15,753 bases of DNA from Paracoccus sp. (in: a-proteobacteria). Lineage in GTDB: Bacteria > Pseudomonadota > Alphaproteobacteria > Rhodobacterales > Rhodobacteraceae. Location of the stretch: positions 1 to 15,753 of the forward strand of contig JAGPGI010000015.1 of assembly GCA_018056045.1 (NCBI GenBank), in the 5' to 3' direction. Shown piece after piece: positions 6,680 through 13,501 of the stretch. Made by a program: the position numbers and the translations under genes. The notes under the pieces were generated by a model. It was not told where the DNA came from and made no database searches. It was given only the letters and a program-made list of their open reading frames with translations. Each line of letters starts with the position of its first letter. The first letter of the stretch is position 1.

Positions 6680-7993
6680 ATGACCCTTACCATCGACGAG
6701 GCCCTGACGCAGGGCGGTGCCGGGCGCTTCCAGCGGCGGCTTCTGGGCATATTCGGACTGGTCTGGGCGGCGGATGCGATGCAGGTCATCGCCATCGGCT
6801 TTACCGTTGCCTCGATCGCGGCCAGCTTTGGCCTGAGCGTGCCGCAAGCGCTGCAGACCGGCACGCTGTTCTTTCTGGGCATGTTCGCCGGCGCGGCGCT
6901 GTTTGGGCGCATCGCCGACCGCATCGGCCGGCGCAAGGTGCTGCTGCTGACGGTGGGTTGCGATGCGCTCTTCGGTCTGGCCTCGGTCTTTGCACCCGAT
7001 TTCACCACGCTTCTGGTGCTGCGCTTTCTGACCGGCATGGCAGTGGGCGGCACACTGCCCGTCGATTACGCCATGATGGCCGAGTTCCTGCCGCCCAAGA
7101 ACCGTGGCCGCTGGCTGGTCTGGCTGGAGGGGTTCTGGGCGGTCGGCACCATCGCGATCGCGCTGACCGCATGGATCGCGCATCTGGCCGGCGCCGCCGA
7201 GCCTTGGCGCTGGATCTTTGCCGTTGCCGCCCTGCCGGCGCTGATCGGCATCTGGCTGCGGCTATGGGTGCCGGAATCGCCGATGTATCTGCTGCGCCGG
7301 GGCGACGAGGCGGGGGCGTGCGCCGTGCTCGACCGCGTCCTGACCACCAATGGTGGCCGCGCGCTGCCCGCGGATGTGCGGCTGGTCGCGCCGGCCGCGC
7401 CGGGGGCCGAGCAGGGGTTGTTCGGCCCCGAACTGCGCCGCCGCAGCCTTGGCATCTTCGCGACCTGGTTTCTGGTCTCGCTGTCCTATTACGGGGTTTT
7501 TGTCTGGCTGCCCTCGGAGCTGGTCAAGGGCGGCTTCGGTTTCGTGCGTGGCTATGGCTTCCTGCTGGTGATGGCACTGGCGCAGGTGCCGGGCTATGCG
7601 CTGGCCGCGCATGGGGTGGAGCGCTGGGGCCGCAAGCCGACGCTGCAGGTGTTTTTGCTGCTCAGCGCGGCAGGCTGCCTCTTGTTCACCACCGCAACCG
7701 GCCCCTGGCAGCTTGCCGGCGCGCTTTTGCTGATGAGCTTTGCGCTTCTGGGCACATGGGGCGCGCTTTACGCCTATACGCCCGAGCTTTATCCGACCGG
7801 CCTGCGCGGCACCGGCATGGGCACGGCCAGCGCGGTGGCGCGGGTCGGCGGGCTGCTGGCGCCCTCGCTTCTGGGGGCGGTGGTGGCGCGGGGCTTTGGC
7901 CTTGCGGTCGGCGTATTCGCCGCGCTTTTGCTGCTGGCGGCGCTGGTCACGCTGTTCATCCCGACCGAGACCCGCGACCGCGCCATTTCCTGA
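6680..7993 (+). CDS. MFS transporter, NiaP/SV2-like
   Basis: This 437-residue inner-membrane carrier has about 12 predicted helices. The N-terminus (TIDEALTQGGAGRFQRRLLG, then GLVWAADAMQ with D32 in helix 1) is characteristic of the NiaP/SV2/aromatic-acid:H+ symporter branch. The MFS loop motif GRIADRIGRRK is at 76-86. PESPMYLLRRG precedes the central cytoplasmic loop, and YTPELYPTGLRGTG is the second-half counterpart. The substrate (nicotinate, an aromatic acid or a sugar acid) cannot be read from sequence. I chose the ATG at 6680 because GGAGG lies 5 bp upstream; an ATG at 6614 in the same frame lacks such a site and adds a hydrophilic tail unlike the family. It stands alone between two terminators. 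Confidence 0.88.
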   Translation: MTLTIDEALTQGGAGRFQRRLLGIFGLVWAADAMQVIAIGFTVASIAASFGLSVPQALQTGTLFFLGMFAGAALFGRIADRIGRRKVLLLTVGCDALFGLASVFAPDFTTLLVLRFLTGMAVGGTLPVDYAMMAEFLPPKNRGRWLVWLEGFWAVGTIAIALTAWIAHLAGAAEPWRWIFAVAALPALIGIWLRLWVPESPMYLLRRGDEAGACAVLDRVLTTNGGRALPADVRLVAPAAPGAEQGLFGPELRRRSLGIFATWFLVSLSYYGVFVWLPSELVKGGFGFVRGYGFLLVMALAQVPGYALAAHGVERWGRKPTLQVFLLLSAAGCLLFTTATGPWQLAGALLLMSFALLGTWGALYAYTPELYPTGLRGTGMGTASAVARVGGLLAPSLLGAVVARGFGLAVGVFAALLLLAALVTLFIPTETRDRAIS

Positions 7994-7999
7994 GCGCGG

Positions 8000-8021
8000 A
8001 CCGCGACGGGACCGCGACGGG
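8000..8021 (+). repeat. Two tandem copies of an 11-bp unit
   Basis: The unit ACCGCGACGGG occurs twice back to back, starting 6 bp after the MFS stop codon. No function is evident; it may be slippage-prone sequence in the 3' untranslated region. Confidence 0.6.
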
Positions 8022-8037
8022 GGGGATGATGGCGATC

Positions 8038-8062
8038 CTGCGACGCCCTGTCGCGGATTTTA
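8038..8062 (+). terminator. Terminator after the MFS gene
   Basis: A 7-bp stem (8038-8044 with 8050-8056, one T-G pair) encloses a 5-nt loop, GCCCT, and is followed by ATTTTAT. It lies about 45 bp after the MFS stop codon and just upstream of the predicted promoter for the next gene. Confidence 0.65.
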
Positions 8063-8071
8063 TCTATGCTC

Positions 8072-8099
8072 TTGCGCATTGGGAAAGCTGCATTATTCT
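8072..8099 (+). promoter_or_regulatory. Predicted sigma70-type promoter for the lipoprotein gene
   Basis: TTGCGC at 8072-8077 and TATTCT at 8094-8099 are separated by 16 bp, in a locally AT-richer stretch right after the MFS terminator. Transcription would start near 8106 and leave an unusually long leader of about 170 nt before the ATG at 8276. Confidence 0.4.
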
Positions 8100-8115
8100 A
8101 GCTGTATCCGGGCCG

Positions 8116-8159
8116 CTTCGCATGCTGCGACAGGCGCGCGCCGATGCGACATGCGGAAG
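8116..8159 (+). promoter_or_regulatory. Possible structured leader element
   Basis: CTTCGCATG at 8116-8124 can pair with CATGCGGAAG at 8150-8159, giving 9 bp with one bulged base. The enclosed sequence contains the self-complementary GGCGCGCGCC. The stem lies between the predicted start of transcription and the lipoprotein gene. No known riboswitch class was recognised. Confidence 0.25.
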
Positions 8160-8174
8160 AAAAGGACAATCCGG

Positions 8175-8261
8175 ATGCCAAGCGCCGACCTGGTTGATCC
8201 GATTGCCCCGTGCCGCGCGCGGTCGGGGGAATTTCGCCGCCTTATGTCATTTCCGTTGTGA
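8175..8261 (+). CDS. Possible 28-codon leader ORF
   Basis: This short frame (MPSADLVDPIAPCRARSGEF...) starts at an ATG preceded by AAAGGA with 8 bp spacing, and ends 14 bp before the lipoprotein ATG. It has no recognisable domain. It could be an upstream ORF coupled to the lipoprotein gene or chance coding in GC-rich DNA. The spacing and ribosome binding site are its only support. Confidence 0.2.
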   Translation: MPSADLVDPIAPCRARSGEFRRLMSFPL

Positions 8262-8275
8262 AAGAGGAATAATTC

Positions 8276-8884
8276 ATGCTGAAACCCGCATTTCTAGCCG
8301 TTGGTCTCGCGATGGGCCTTGCCGGCTGTGCCGGCTCGACCTGGGAAACCGCCTAAGAGCAGGTTGATCCCGCGCAATCCGCGAACTGGCGTCTGGCGGC
8401 GGTCGACGTCTCGGCGCCCGAGACCCTGACCACCAGCGAGGTCAACTCGTACACGCCGGACTTTGACATCGTATGGCACGGCGAACCCTATGGCGATCGT
8501 CGCGCGCAGGCTGCCGCCATCGTCACCGAAGGGATCGAGCGCGGTGCCCGCAGCGCGCTGAACGGTCGCGAAAACGTGCGGATCGTCGCGACGATCACGC
8601 AGTTCCATGCGATCACCCCGAAAGTGCGCGGGATGGACGATGTCGGCGTGCACAACATCCAGTATACCGTGCAGGTCTTTGACGCGCGCAGCGGCGCTGC
8701 CCTGACCGAGCCGCAGAACATCAAGGCCGAATTCCCGGCGCTGGTGGGCAAGGCCGGTGACGAGGCGGATGCGGCGGGCAATACCCAGCGCGTGCAGATC
8801 GTGAACCACATTGCCGCCGTCACCCAGAACTGGCTGGGCAAGGGCGCCGATCCGCGTGGCAAATACTCGCGCCTCGGTCGCTGA
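8276..8884 (+). pseudogene. DUF6778-type lipoprotein gene interrupted by an in-frame TAA
   Basis: The ATG at 8276 has AGAGGA 7 bp upstream and begins a lipoprotein signal peptide with lipobox L-A-G-C (C18) in MGLAGCAGS. Codon 27 is TAA (8354-8356), right after STWETA. The same frame then stays open for 175 more codons to a TGA at 8882-8884, giving a coherent protein: NWRLAAVDVSAPETLTTSEV, then DIVWHGEPYGDRRAQAAAIV, ending QNWLGKGADPRGKYSRLGR. From memory this resembles the small Rhodobacterales lipoproteins labelled DUF6778, where a Tyr usually sits at the stop position, so a one-base change is the likely cause. The intact length would be about 202 residues, anchored to a membrane on the periplasmic side. 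It may be a recent pseudogene, a sequencing error or a read-through case. The in-frame ATG at 8576 would give only the C-terminal half without a signal. Confidence 0.75.
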
Positions 8885-8911
8885 TCACCCGCGAAATTGC
8901 GCAGACAGGGG

Positions 8912-8943
8912 GAACCGGCTCTTGCGGGCCGGTTCTTTCTTTG
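8912..8943 (+). terminator. Rho-independent terminator after the lipoprotein gene
   Basis: A perfect 8-bp stem, GAACCGGC at 8912-8919 with GCCGGTTC at 8928-8935, encloses an 8-nt loop and is followed by TTTCTTT. It ends 13 bp before the zapE start. Confidence 0.75.
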
Positions 8944-8956
8944 GCAGGGGGCGGCT

Positions 8957-10069
8957 ATGGCAAGCGTTTCCGAACTGTACGAGGCCCGCGTCGCGGCGGG
9001 GCAACTGATACCCGATGATGCGCAGCGCGGCGTTCTGCCGGCGCTGGACCGTGTCGCGCGTGAGCTTGCCGAGCCCGCGCCGGCCCCCGTGGCGAAATCG
9101 CGCTGGCTGTCCAAGCTGATGGGGAATGGCGGCGCGGCGGCGCCGGCGCAGGCGGTCAGGGGGCTTTACCTTTGGGGCGGCGTCGGGCGTGGCAAGTCCA
9201 TGCTGATGGATCTGGTGATGGAGGCGGCGCCGATCACGCAAAAGCGCCGCGTGCATTTCCACGAATTCATGCAGGAGATTCAGGGCGCGCTGGAGGGGGT
9301 GCGCAAATCCGGCCAGCAGGATGCCGTGCGTCCCGTCGCGCTGGCCGTGGCCCAGCAGGTGCGGCTGCTGTGCTTTGACGAGATGCAGATCACCGACATC
9401 GCCGATGCGATGATCGTGGGGCGGCTGTTCCAGGTGCTGTTCGAAGAGGGCGTGACGGTGGTCACCACCTCGAACCGGGCGCCCGAGGATCTCTACAAGC
9501 ACGGGCTGAACCGCCAATTGTTCCTGCCCTTCATCGGGCTGATCCGCGAGCGCATGCAGGTGGTCGAACTGGCCAGCGTCACCGACCACCGCCAGAACCG
9601 CGACGAGGGCGGGCAGGTCTGGTTCACCCCCGCCGATGCCGAGGCGCGCATGGCGATGAACGCTCTCTGGGACGACATGACCGGGGCCGGGGCCAGCACG
9701 CCGCTGGTTCTGGACGTCAAGGGCCGTCAGGTCGAACTGCCGGCCCATCGCGGCCGCGCCGCCCGCGCCAGTTTCTGGGATCTGTGCGGCAAGCCCTTGG
9801 GCCCGGCCGATTATCTGGCGATTGCTCAGGCGGTGGATCTGCTGTTCATCGACGCGATTCCGCGGCTGAGCATGTCGAACTATAACGAGGCCAAGCGCTT
9901 CGTGACGCTGATTGACGCCTTGTACGAGGCGCGCGTCCGGCTGATCGCCAGCGCCGCCGATGAGCCTGAATCGCTCTATGCCGAGGGCGAGGGCGCCTTT
10001 GAATTCGAGCGCACGGCCAGCCGCCTGCGCGAAATGCGCGATGCCGGCTGGGGGCAGCCGGCGCAATAG
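8957..10069 (+). CDS. zapE: Cell division protein ZapE (AFG1-like ATPase)
   Basis: This 370-residue P-loop ATPase belongs to the AFG1/ZapE family. In E. coli the protein associates with the Z ring late in division; the mitochondrial homologue assists protein quality control. Walker A is GGVGRGKS at 74-81, Walker B is LLCFDE at 137-142, and the TSN at 171-173 fits sensor 1. FHEFMQEIQ at about 101-109 and the C-terminal DRVARELAEP-to-FERTASRLREM architecture are typical of the family. Length is normal. I chose the ATG at 8957, preceded by AGGGGG. The frame extends to an ATG at 8897, but that start would put the terminator at 8912-8943 inside the coding region. It faces the Hint-domain gene tail to tail with a 7-bp gap. 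Confidence 0.93.
   Translation: MASVSELYEARVAAGQLIPDDAQRGVLPALDRVARELAEPAPAPVAKSRWLSKLMGNGGAAAPAQAVRGLYLWGGVGRGKSMLMDLVMEAAPITQKRRVHFHEFMQEIQGALEGVRKSGQQDAVRPVALAVAQQVRLLCFDEMQITDIADAMIVGRLFQVLFEEGVTVVTTSNRAPEDLYKHGLNRQLFLPFIGLIRERMQVVELASVTDHRQNRDEGGQVWFTPADAEARMAMNALWDDMTGAGASTPLVLDVKGRQVELPAHRGRAARASFWDLCGKPLGPADYLAIAQAVDLLFIDAIPRLSMSNYNEAKRFVTLIDALYEARVRLIASAADEPESLYAEGEGAFEFERTASRLREMRDAGWGQPAQ
10043..10062. terminator. Strong hairpin at the end of zapE, possible bidirectional terminator
   Basis: GCCGGCTG at 10043-10050 pairs perfectly with CAGCCGGC at 10055-10062 around a GGGG loop, inside the last codons of zapE. No T tract follows on either strand, so factor-independent termination is uncertain. 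Its place at a convergent junction makes a role in ending transcription or stabilising 3' ends plausible. Confidence 0.35.
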
Positions 10070-10076
10070 CTCCGGC

Positions 10077-11000
10077 TCAGGCCACGCCGGCCCTTGCCAG
10101 CATCTGCATGTATTCGCGACAGCGGATAAAAGGCCGGGCCGGGGTCATCGGGTTTTCACCCCGCGCCACCTCGGGGATGGCGACAGAAAGGCTCAGCCGC
10201 TGCGCCGGTCCCAGCGCCCGGATCGCCATTGGCCCGGTATAAAAGGACTCCATCTGCGCGCCCTCGGCCAGCACGACCTGGTGATCGGCGAAAGCGATAT
10301 GGACCAGCGTGAAGGCGCTGTCCTCGCGGCGCACGCTCAGCCCCGGCATTCCCGCCCGCAACAGATGCCGGGCGGTGATCAGGTATTCCTGACCGCCATG
10401 CCGGATCAGGATGCGGTGCTGGGGCGAGACCTCGACCGCCCGCCGGGGCAGGCCGCCACCCAAGGCACCGGGGGCGACGCGGATCGGGCGCAGGTCGGGC
10501 GAGCGGTCGAGCGCCTCGGGCGTGATCCGGCTTGAGGTGGCCCAGATCAGCGGCTGTGCGCCATGGTCGCTGGTCAGCACCAGATCGCCGGCGCGCAGCG
10601 TCTCGACCGGCACCTCGCCGCCGGGGGTCGCGATCAGGGTGCCCGCCAGATAGCAGACATTCAGGTCGATCACCTGGGGTGCATAATGCTGGCGCTGCAT
10701 GGCGCGGATGAGGTCGCTGAGATTGTCGCCGTCGTTATAGGCGATCGGCGTATACAGCACGCCATTCGCAAGCTGGCCGTTGCTGCCGCTGTCATAGAGG
10801 CCGGGTGGCGACGTCGAGCCCGCGGCATGGCCGGTCTGATTGCCGCCGGCGCCGCCATTGAGATAGTTCAGCCATTCGGCGGTGCTGATGGCACCGTCAT
10901 CGTTCACATCATTGACGCTCAGCTCGATGAGCTGGGAATCTCCCTGCGCTTCGAAATTATCAATAACAGTCGCATACAACCTGATCGTGACGTAAGGCAT
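10077..11000 (-). CDS. Hint-domain protein with an N-terminal EF-hand
   Basis: The protein has 307 residues and no obvious signal peptide. Residues 31-42 form a textbook EF-hand loop (D31, N33, D35, G36, I38, S39, E42), so calcium binding is likely. A Gly/Asn/Ser-rich linker follows at about 48-95. The Hint domain (Hint_2 type) starts at C116 in NVCYLAGTLIATPGGE, continues with VETLRAGDLVLTSDHGAQPLIW, and holds VSPQHRILI, the block-B-like histidine region. The tail (ARPFIRCREYMQML) lacks the His-Asn end and following nucleophile of a splicing intein, so self-cleavage or no splicing is expected. Hint proteins of this type are common in Rhodobacteraceae, often secreted or surface-linked, with unknown roles. 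The ATG at 11000 has only a weak ribosome binding site. Confidence 0.85.
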   Translation of the reverse strand: MPYVTIRLYATVIDNFEAQGDSQLIELSVNDVNDDGAISTAEWLNYLNGGAGGNQTGHAAGSTSPPGLYDSGSNGQLANGVLYTPIAYNDGDNLSDLIRAMQRQHYAPQVIDLNVCYLAGTLIATPGGEVPVETLRAGDLVLTSDHGAQPLIWATSSRITPEALDRSPDLRPIRVAPGALGGGLPRRAVEVSPQHRILIRHGGQEYLITARHLLRAGMPGLSVRREDSAFTLVHIAFADHQVVLAEGAQMESFYTGPMAIRALGPAQRLSLSVAIPEVARGENPMTPARPFIRCREYMQMLARAGVA

Positions 11001-11116
11001 GAGGCTACCGAAATCCTACCCTTGACACACGGCCCACCCAGTCGTCGGACCGTTCATGATTGCATGGTTATTCCTGCTAACGCGTATCGCAACAAAATAT
11101 GCAATAGATGGTTCCA

Positions 11117-11136
11117 ACCTGCCGAAACAGACAGGT
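11117..11136 (-). terminator. Weak hairpin downstream of folC
   Basis: ACCTGCC at 11117-11123 pairs with GACAGGT at 11130-11136 (7 bp with one G-T pair) around a 6-nt loop, 17 bp beyond the folC stop in the folC direction. No T run follows. The surrounding 11001-11153 gap is noticeably AT-richer than the rest of the window and should hold the promoter for the Hint gene, but no convincing -35/-10 pair was found. Confidence 0.3.
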
Positions 11137-11153
11137 AAGATGTGCCATTCGCC

Positions 11154-12422
11154 CTAAGCGTGCGCGCGCAGAATATGTCCCGCGAGGTAGAGCGAGCCGC
11201 AGATCAGCAGTCGTGCATGGGGTGTTTCGTCCACGATCTGGCGGACCGCCGTTGCCGCGTCGGGCGCAGTGCGGGCGGTCAGGCCGGCCGCCGTCGCGAT
11301 GCGGGCGGTCTCGGTGGCGGGCAGGGTGTTTGGCTCGCCGGGGATGTCGATGGCGGTCAGGCTTTGCGCCTGCGCTGCCAGCGGGCGCATGTAGCCCGCG
11401 ACATCCTTGGTGTTCAGCATGCCGCAGATCAGATGCGTGGGCTTTTTCGCCATGCCGGCCAGCGTCTGGGCCAGCGCCTCGCCGCCGGCGGGGTTGTGGC
11501 CGCCGTCCAGCCACAGCTCGGCCCCCTGGGCGATATCGACCAGCGGGCCACGGGTCAGGCGCTGCATGCGGGCGGGCCATTCGGCCTCGACCACGGCGGC
11601 GCGGGCCTCGATGCGGCCAAAGCCCAGCTCGCGCAGCGCGGCAATGGCGGTGCCGGCATTCACGATCTGATGCGGGCCGGGCAGGACGGGCAGGGGCAGG
11701 TCCATCAGCCCGTGATCGTCCTGATAGATCAGGCTGTCGCCCTCGCGCCGGCTGTCCCAATCCTGACGCCCGATGCTGAGCGGGGCAAAGAGCCGCTCGG
11801 CCCTGGCCTCGATCACCTCGCGGGCGACGGGGGCCTGGGGCGCGACGACGCAGGGGGTGCGGCGTTTCAGGATGCCGGCTTTCTCGCCGGCGATCTCGGC
11901 CAGGGTTTCGCCCAGATATTGGGTATGGTCGATGCTGACCGGGGTGATCACGGTCAGGCGCGGCGCGTCGATGACGTTGGTGGCGTCCAGCCGCCCGCCC
12001 AGCCCGACCTCAAGCAGGGTGTAATCGGCCGGGACGCGCGAGAATGCCAGGAATGCCGCCGCCGTGGTGATCTCGAAAAAGGTGATCGCCTGGTCGCCAT
12101 TCGCCGCCTCGCATTCCTCGAGCGTGGCGGCCAGATCGGCCTCGGTGATCAGCTCGCCCGCCAGCCGGATGCGTTCGTGAAACTGCGCCAGATGCGGCGA
12201 GGTATAGGCATGGACCCGCAGCCCCGCCGATTCCAGCCCGGCCCGGATCATCGCCTGGGTCGAACCCTTGCCGTTGGTGCCGGCGATATGGATGACCGGC
12301 GGGATGCGGTCCTGCGGATTTCCCAGCGCGTCAAGGATGCGCAGCATCCGCTCCAGCGACAGGTCGATGACCTTGGGATGCAGGGCCATGAGCCGTGCAA
12401 GAATGGCGTCGGATGTGGTCAT
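11154..12422 (-). CDS. folC: Bifunctional dihydrofolate synthase / folylpolyglutamate synthase
   Basis: This 422-residue Mur-ligase-fold enzyme joins glutamate to dihydropteroate to make dihydrofolate, and then extends the polyglutamate tail of folates. The ATP-binding loop GTNGKGST is at 48-55, TSPHL at 74-78, VGLGGRLDATNV at about 139-150, the GEKAGILK segment with the likely carbamylated K181 at 179-186, and DGGHNP at 306-311. All are in the expected order and the length is normal. It lies 19 bp after accD in the same direction, the usual accD-folC pairing in proteobacteria, and lacks a strong ribosome binding site of its own, which suggests translation linked to accD. Confidence 0.95.
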   Translation of the reverse strand: MTTSDAILARLMALHPKVIDLSLERMLRILDALGNPQDRIPPVIHIAGTNGKGSTQAMIRAGLESAGLRVHAYTSPHLAQFHERIRLAGELITEADLAATLEECEAANGDQAITFFEITTAAAFLAFSRVPADYTLLEVGLGGRLDATNVIDAPRLTVITPVSIDHTQYLGETLAEIAGEKAGILKRRTPCVVAPQAPVAREVIEARAERLFAPLSIGRQDWDSRREGDSLIYQDDHGLMDLPLPVLPGPHQIVNAGTAIAALRELGFGRIEARAAVVEAEWPARMQRLTRGPLVDIAQGAELWLDGGHNPAGGEALAQTLAGMAKKPTHLICGMLNTKDVAGYMRPLAAQAQSLTAIDIPGEPNTLPATETARIATAAGLTARTAPDAATAVRQIVDETPHARLLICGSLYLAGHILRAHA

Positions 12423-12441
12423 CGCTGTCGGCCGCTGCGGG

Positions 12442-13413
12442 TCAGGGCGTCTTGCCGGCGGCTTCGACGGCAGGCGGGGTCGCGCCTGCGCTGGCGAGCT
12501 CCGCCTCGGGCAGGGCGGCGGTCTTGATATTGCCCGGCGCCGGCAGGTCGCCCGCGATCGGGGCGGGCTGGCGCATGACCATGCGCAGGATCGAGATCAG
12601 CTCCTCGCGCAGCTTCTTGCGATGGGTCACCCGGTCCAGCATGCCGTGATCCAGCAGGTATTCGGCGCGCTGGAAGCCCTCGGGCAGCTTTTCGCGGATG
12701 GTCTGCTCGATCACGCGCGGGCCGGCAAAGCAGATCAGCGCGTTGGGTTCGGCGATCTGGATATCGCCCAGCATGGCGTAGCTGGCGGTCACGCCGCCGG
12801 TCGTCGGATGGGTCAGGACGACGATATAGGGCAGGCCGGCTTCCTTGAGCATCTCGACCGCGACGGTGGTGCGCGGCATCTGCATCAGGGACAGGATGCC
12901 TTCCTGCATGCGCGCGCCGCCAGCGGCCGAAAACAGCACCAGGGGGCGCTTCAGCTTCACCGCGCGCTCGGCGGCGGCGATGATGGCATTGCCGACATAC
13001 ATGCCCATGGAGCCGCCCATGAACGAGAAATCCTGCGCGGCGGCGACGATGGGGGTGCGGCCGATCTCGCCCTCGGCGACCAGCATGGCCTCTTTTTCGC
13101 CGGTGGATTTCTGCGCCGCCTTCATCCGGTCGGGATATTTCTTCTGGTCGCGGAACTGCAGCGGGTCGGCGACCGGCTCGGGCACCTTGACCTCGTTGAA
13201 GACGCCGCCGTCAAACAGCGCCGCAAAGCGCGAGCGGGGCGTGATCGCCAGATGGTGGTCGCAATTGCTGCAGACGTTCAGATTGTCGGCCAGTTCGCGG
13301 TGGAACAGCATGGTTCCGCATTCCGGGCACTTGGTCCACAGGTTCTCGGGCACGTCGCGGCGCGAGAACAGCGAATTGATGCGCGGGCGGACATAGTTGG
13401 TGATCCAGTTCAT
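12442..13413 (-). CDS. accD: Acetyl-CoA carboxylase carboxyltransferase subunit beta
   Basis: This 323-residue subunit pairs with AccA to transfer carboxyl from carboxybiotin-BCCP to acetyl-CoA, giving malonyl-CoA for fatty acid synthesis. The N-terminal zinc ribbon shows C29, C32, C48 and C51 (TKCPECGTM and NVCSNCDHH). The crotonase-like core carries [32 protein letters not shown] and [23 protein letters not shown]. The last ~35 residues are a low-complexity Ala/Pro/Glu tail, making it slightly longer than the E. coli enzyme (304). The ATG at 13413 has AGGA 7 bp upstream on the minus strand. In many related genomes trpB lies just upstream of accD; here a divergent cls takes that place, and accD appears to have its own promoter. 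Confidence 0.96.
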   Translation of the reverse strand: MNWITNYVRPRINSLFSRRDVPENLWTKCPECGTMLFHRELADNLNVCSNCDHHLAITPRSRFAALFDGGVFNEVKVPEPVADPLQFRDQKKYPDRMKAAQKSTGEKEAMLVAEGEIGRTPIVAAAQDFSFMGGSMGMYVGNAIIAAAERAVKLKRPLVLFSAAGGARMQEGILSLMQMPRTTVAVEMLKEAGLPYIVVLTHPTTGGVTASYAMLGDIQIAEPNALICFAGPRVIEQTIREKLPEGFQRAEYLLDHGMLDRVTHRKKLREELISILRMVMRQPAPIAGDLPAPGNIKTAALPEAELASAGATPPAVEAAGKTP

Positions 13414-13443
13414 CGACGGGTCCTAACGCTGGGTTCAGGGGCT

Positions 13444-13472
13444 GAGATAGGCAAAACGACACCGAATTGCAA
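13444..13472 (-). promoter_or_regulatory. Predicted sigma70-type promoter for accD-folC
   Basis: On the minus strand, TTGCAA (13472 to 13467) and TATCTC (13449 to 13444) are 17 bp apart. Transcription would start near 13437, about 24 nt before the accD ATG, a compact and sensible leader. Confidence 0.5.
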
Positions 13473-13501
13473 TTCCGCACGGGCCGGGGTCAGATGCGGC
13501 A

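Noticed and set aside
6958..8367. Long plus-strand open frame overlapping the MFS gene in another frame
   Set aside because: It is Arg/Gly/Ala-rich with no domain, runs across the MFS terminator and the lipoprotein start, and the MFS frame in the same place has clear family motifs.
8897..8956. Earlier ATG for zapE
   Set aside because: That start would place the 8912-8943 terminator hairpin inside the coding region. The family N-terminus begins at 8957.
10077..11000. An active splicing intein
   Set aside because: The Hint domain is not inside a host protein and lacks the terminal His-Asn plus Ser/Thr/Cys needed for splicing.
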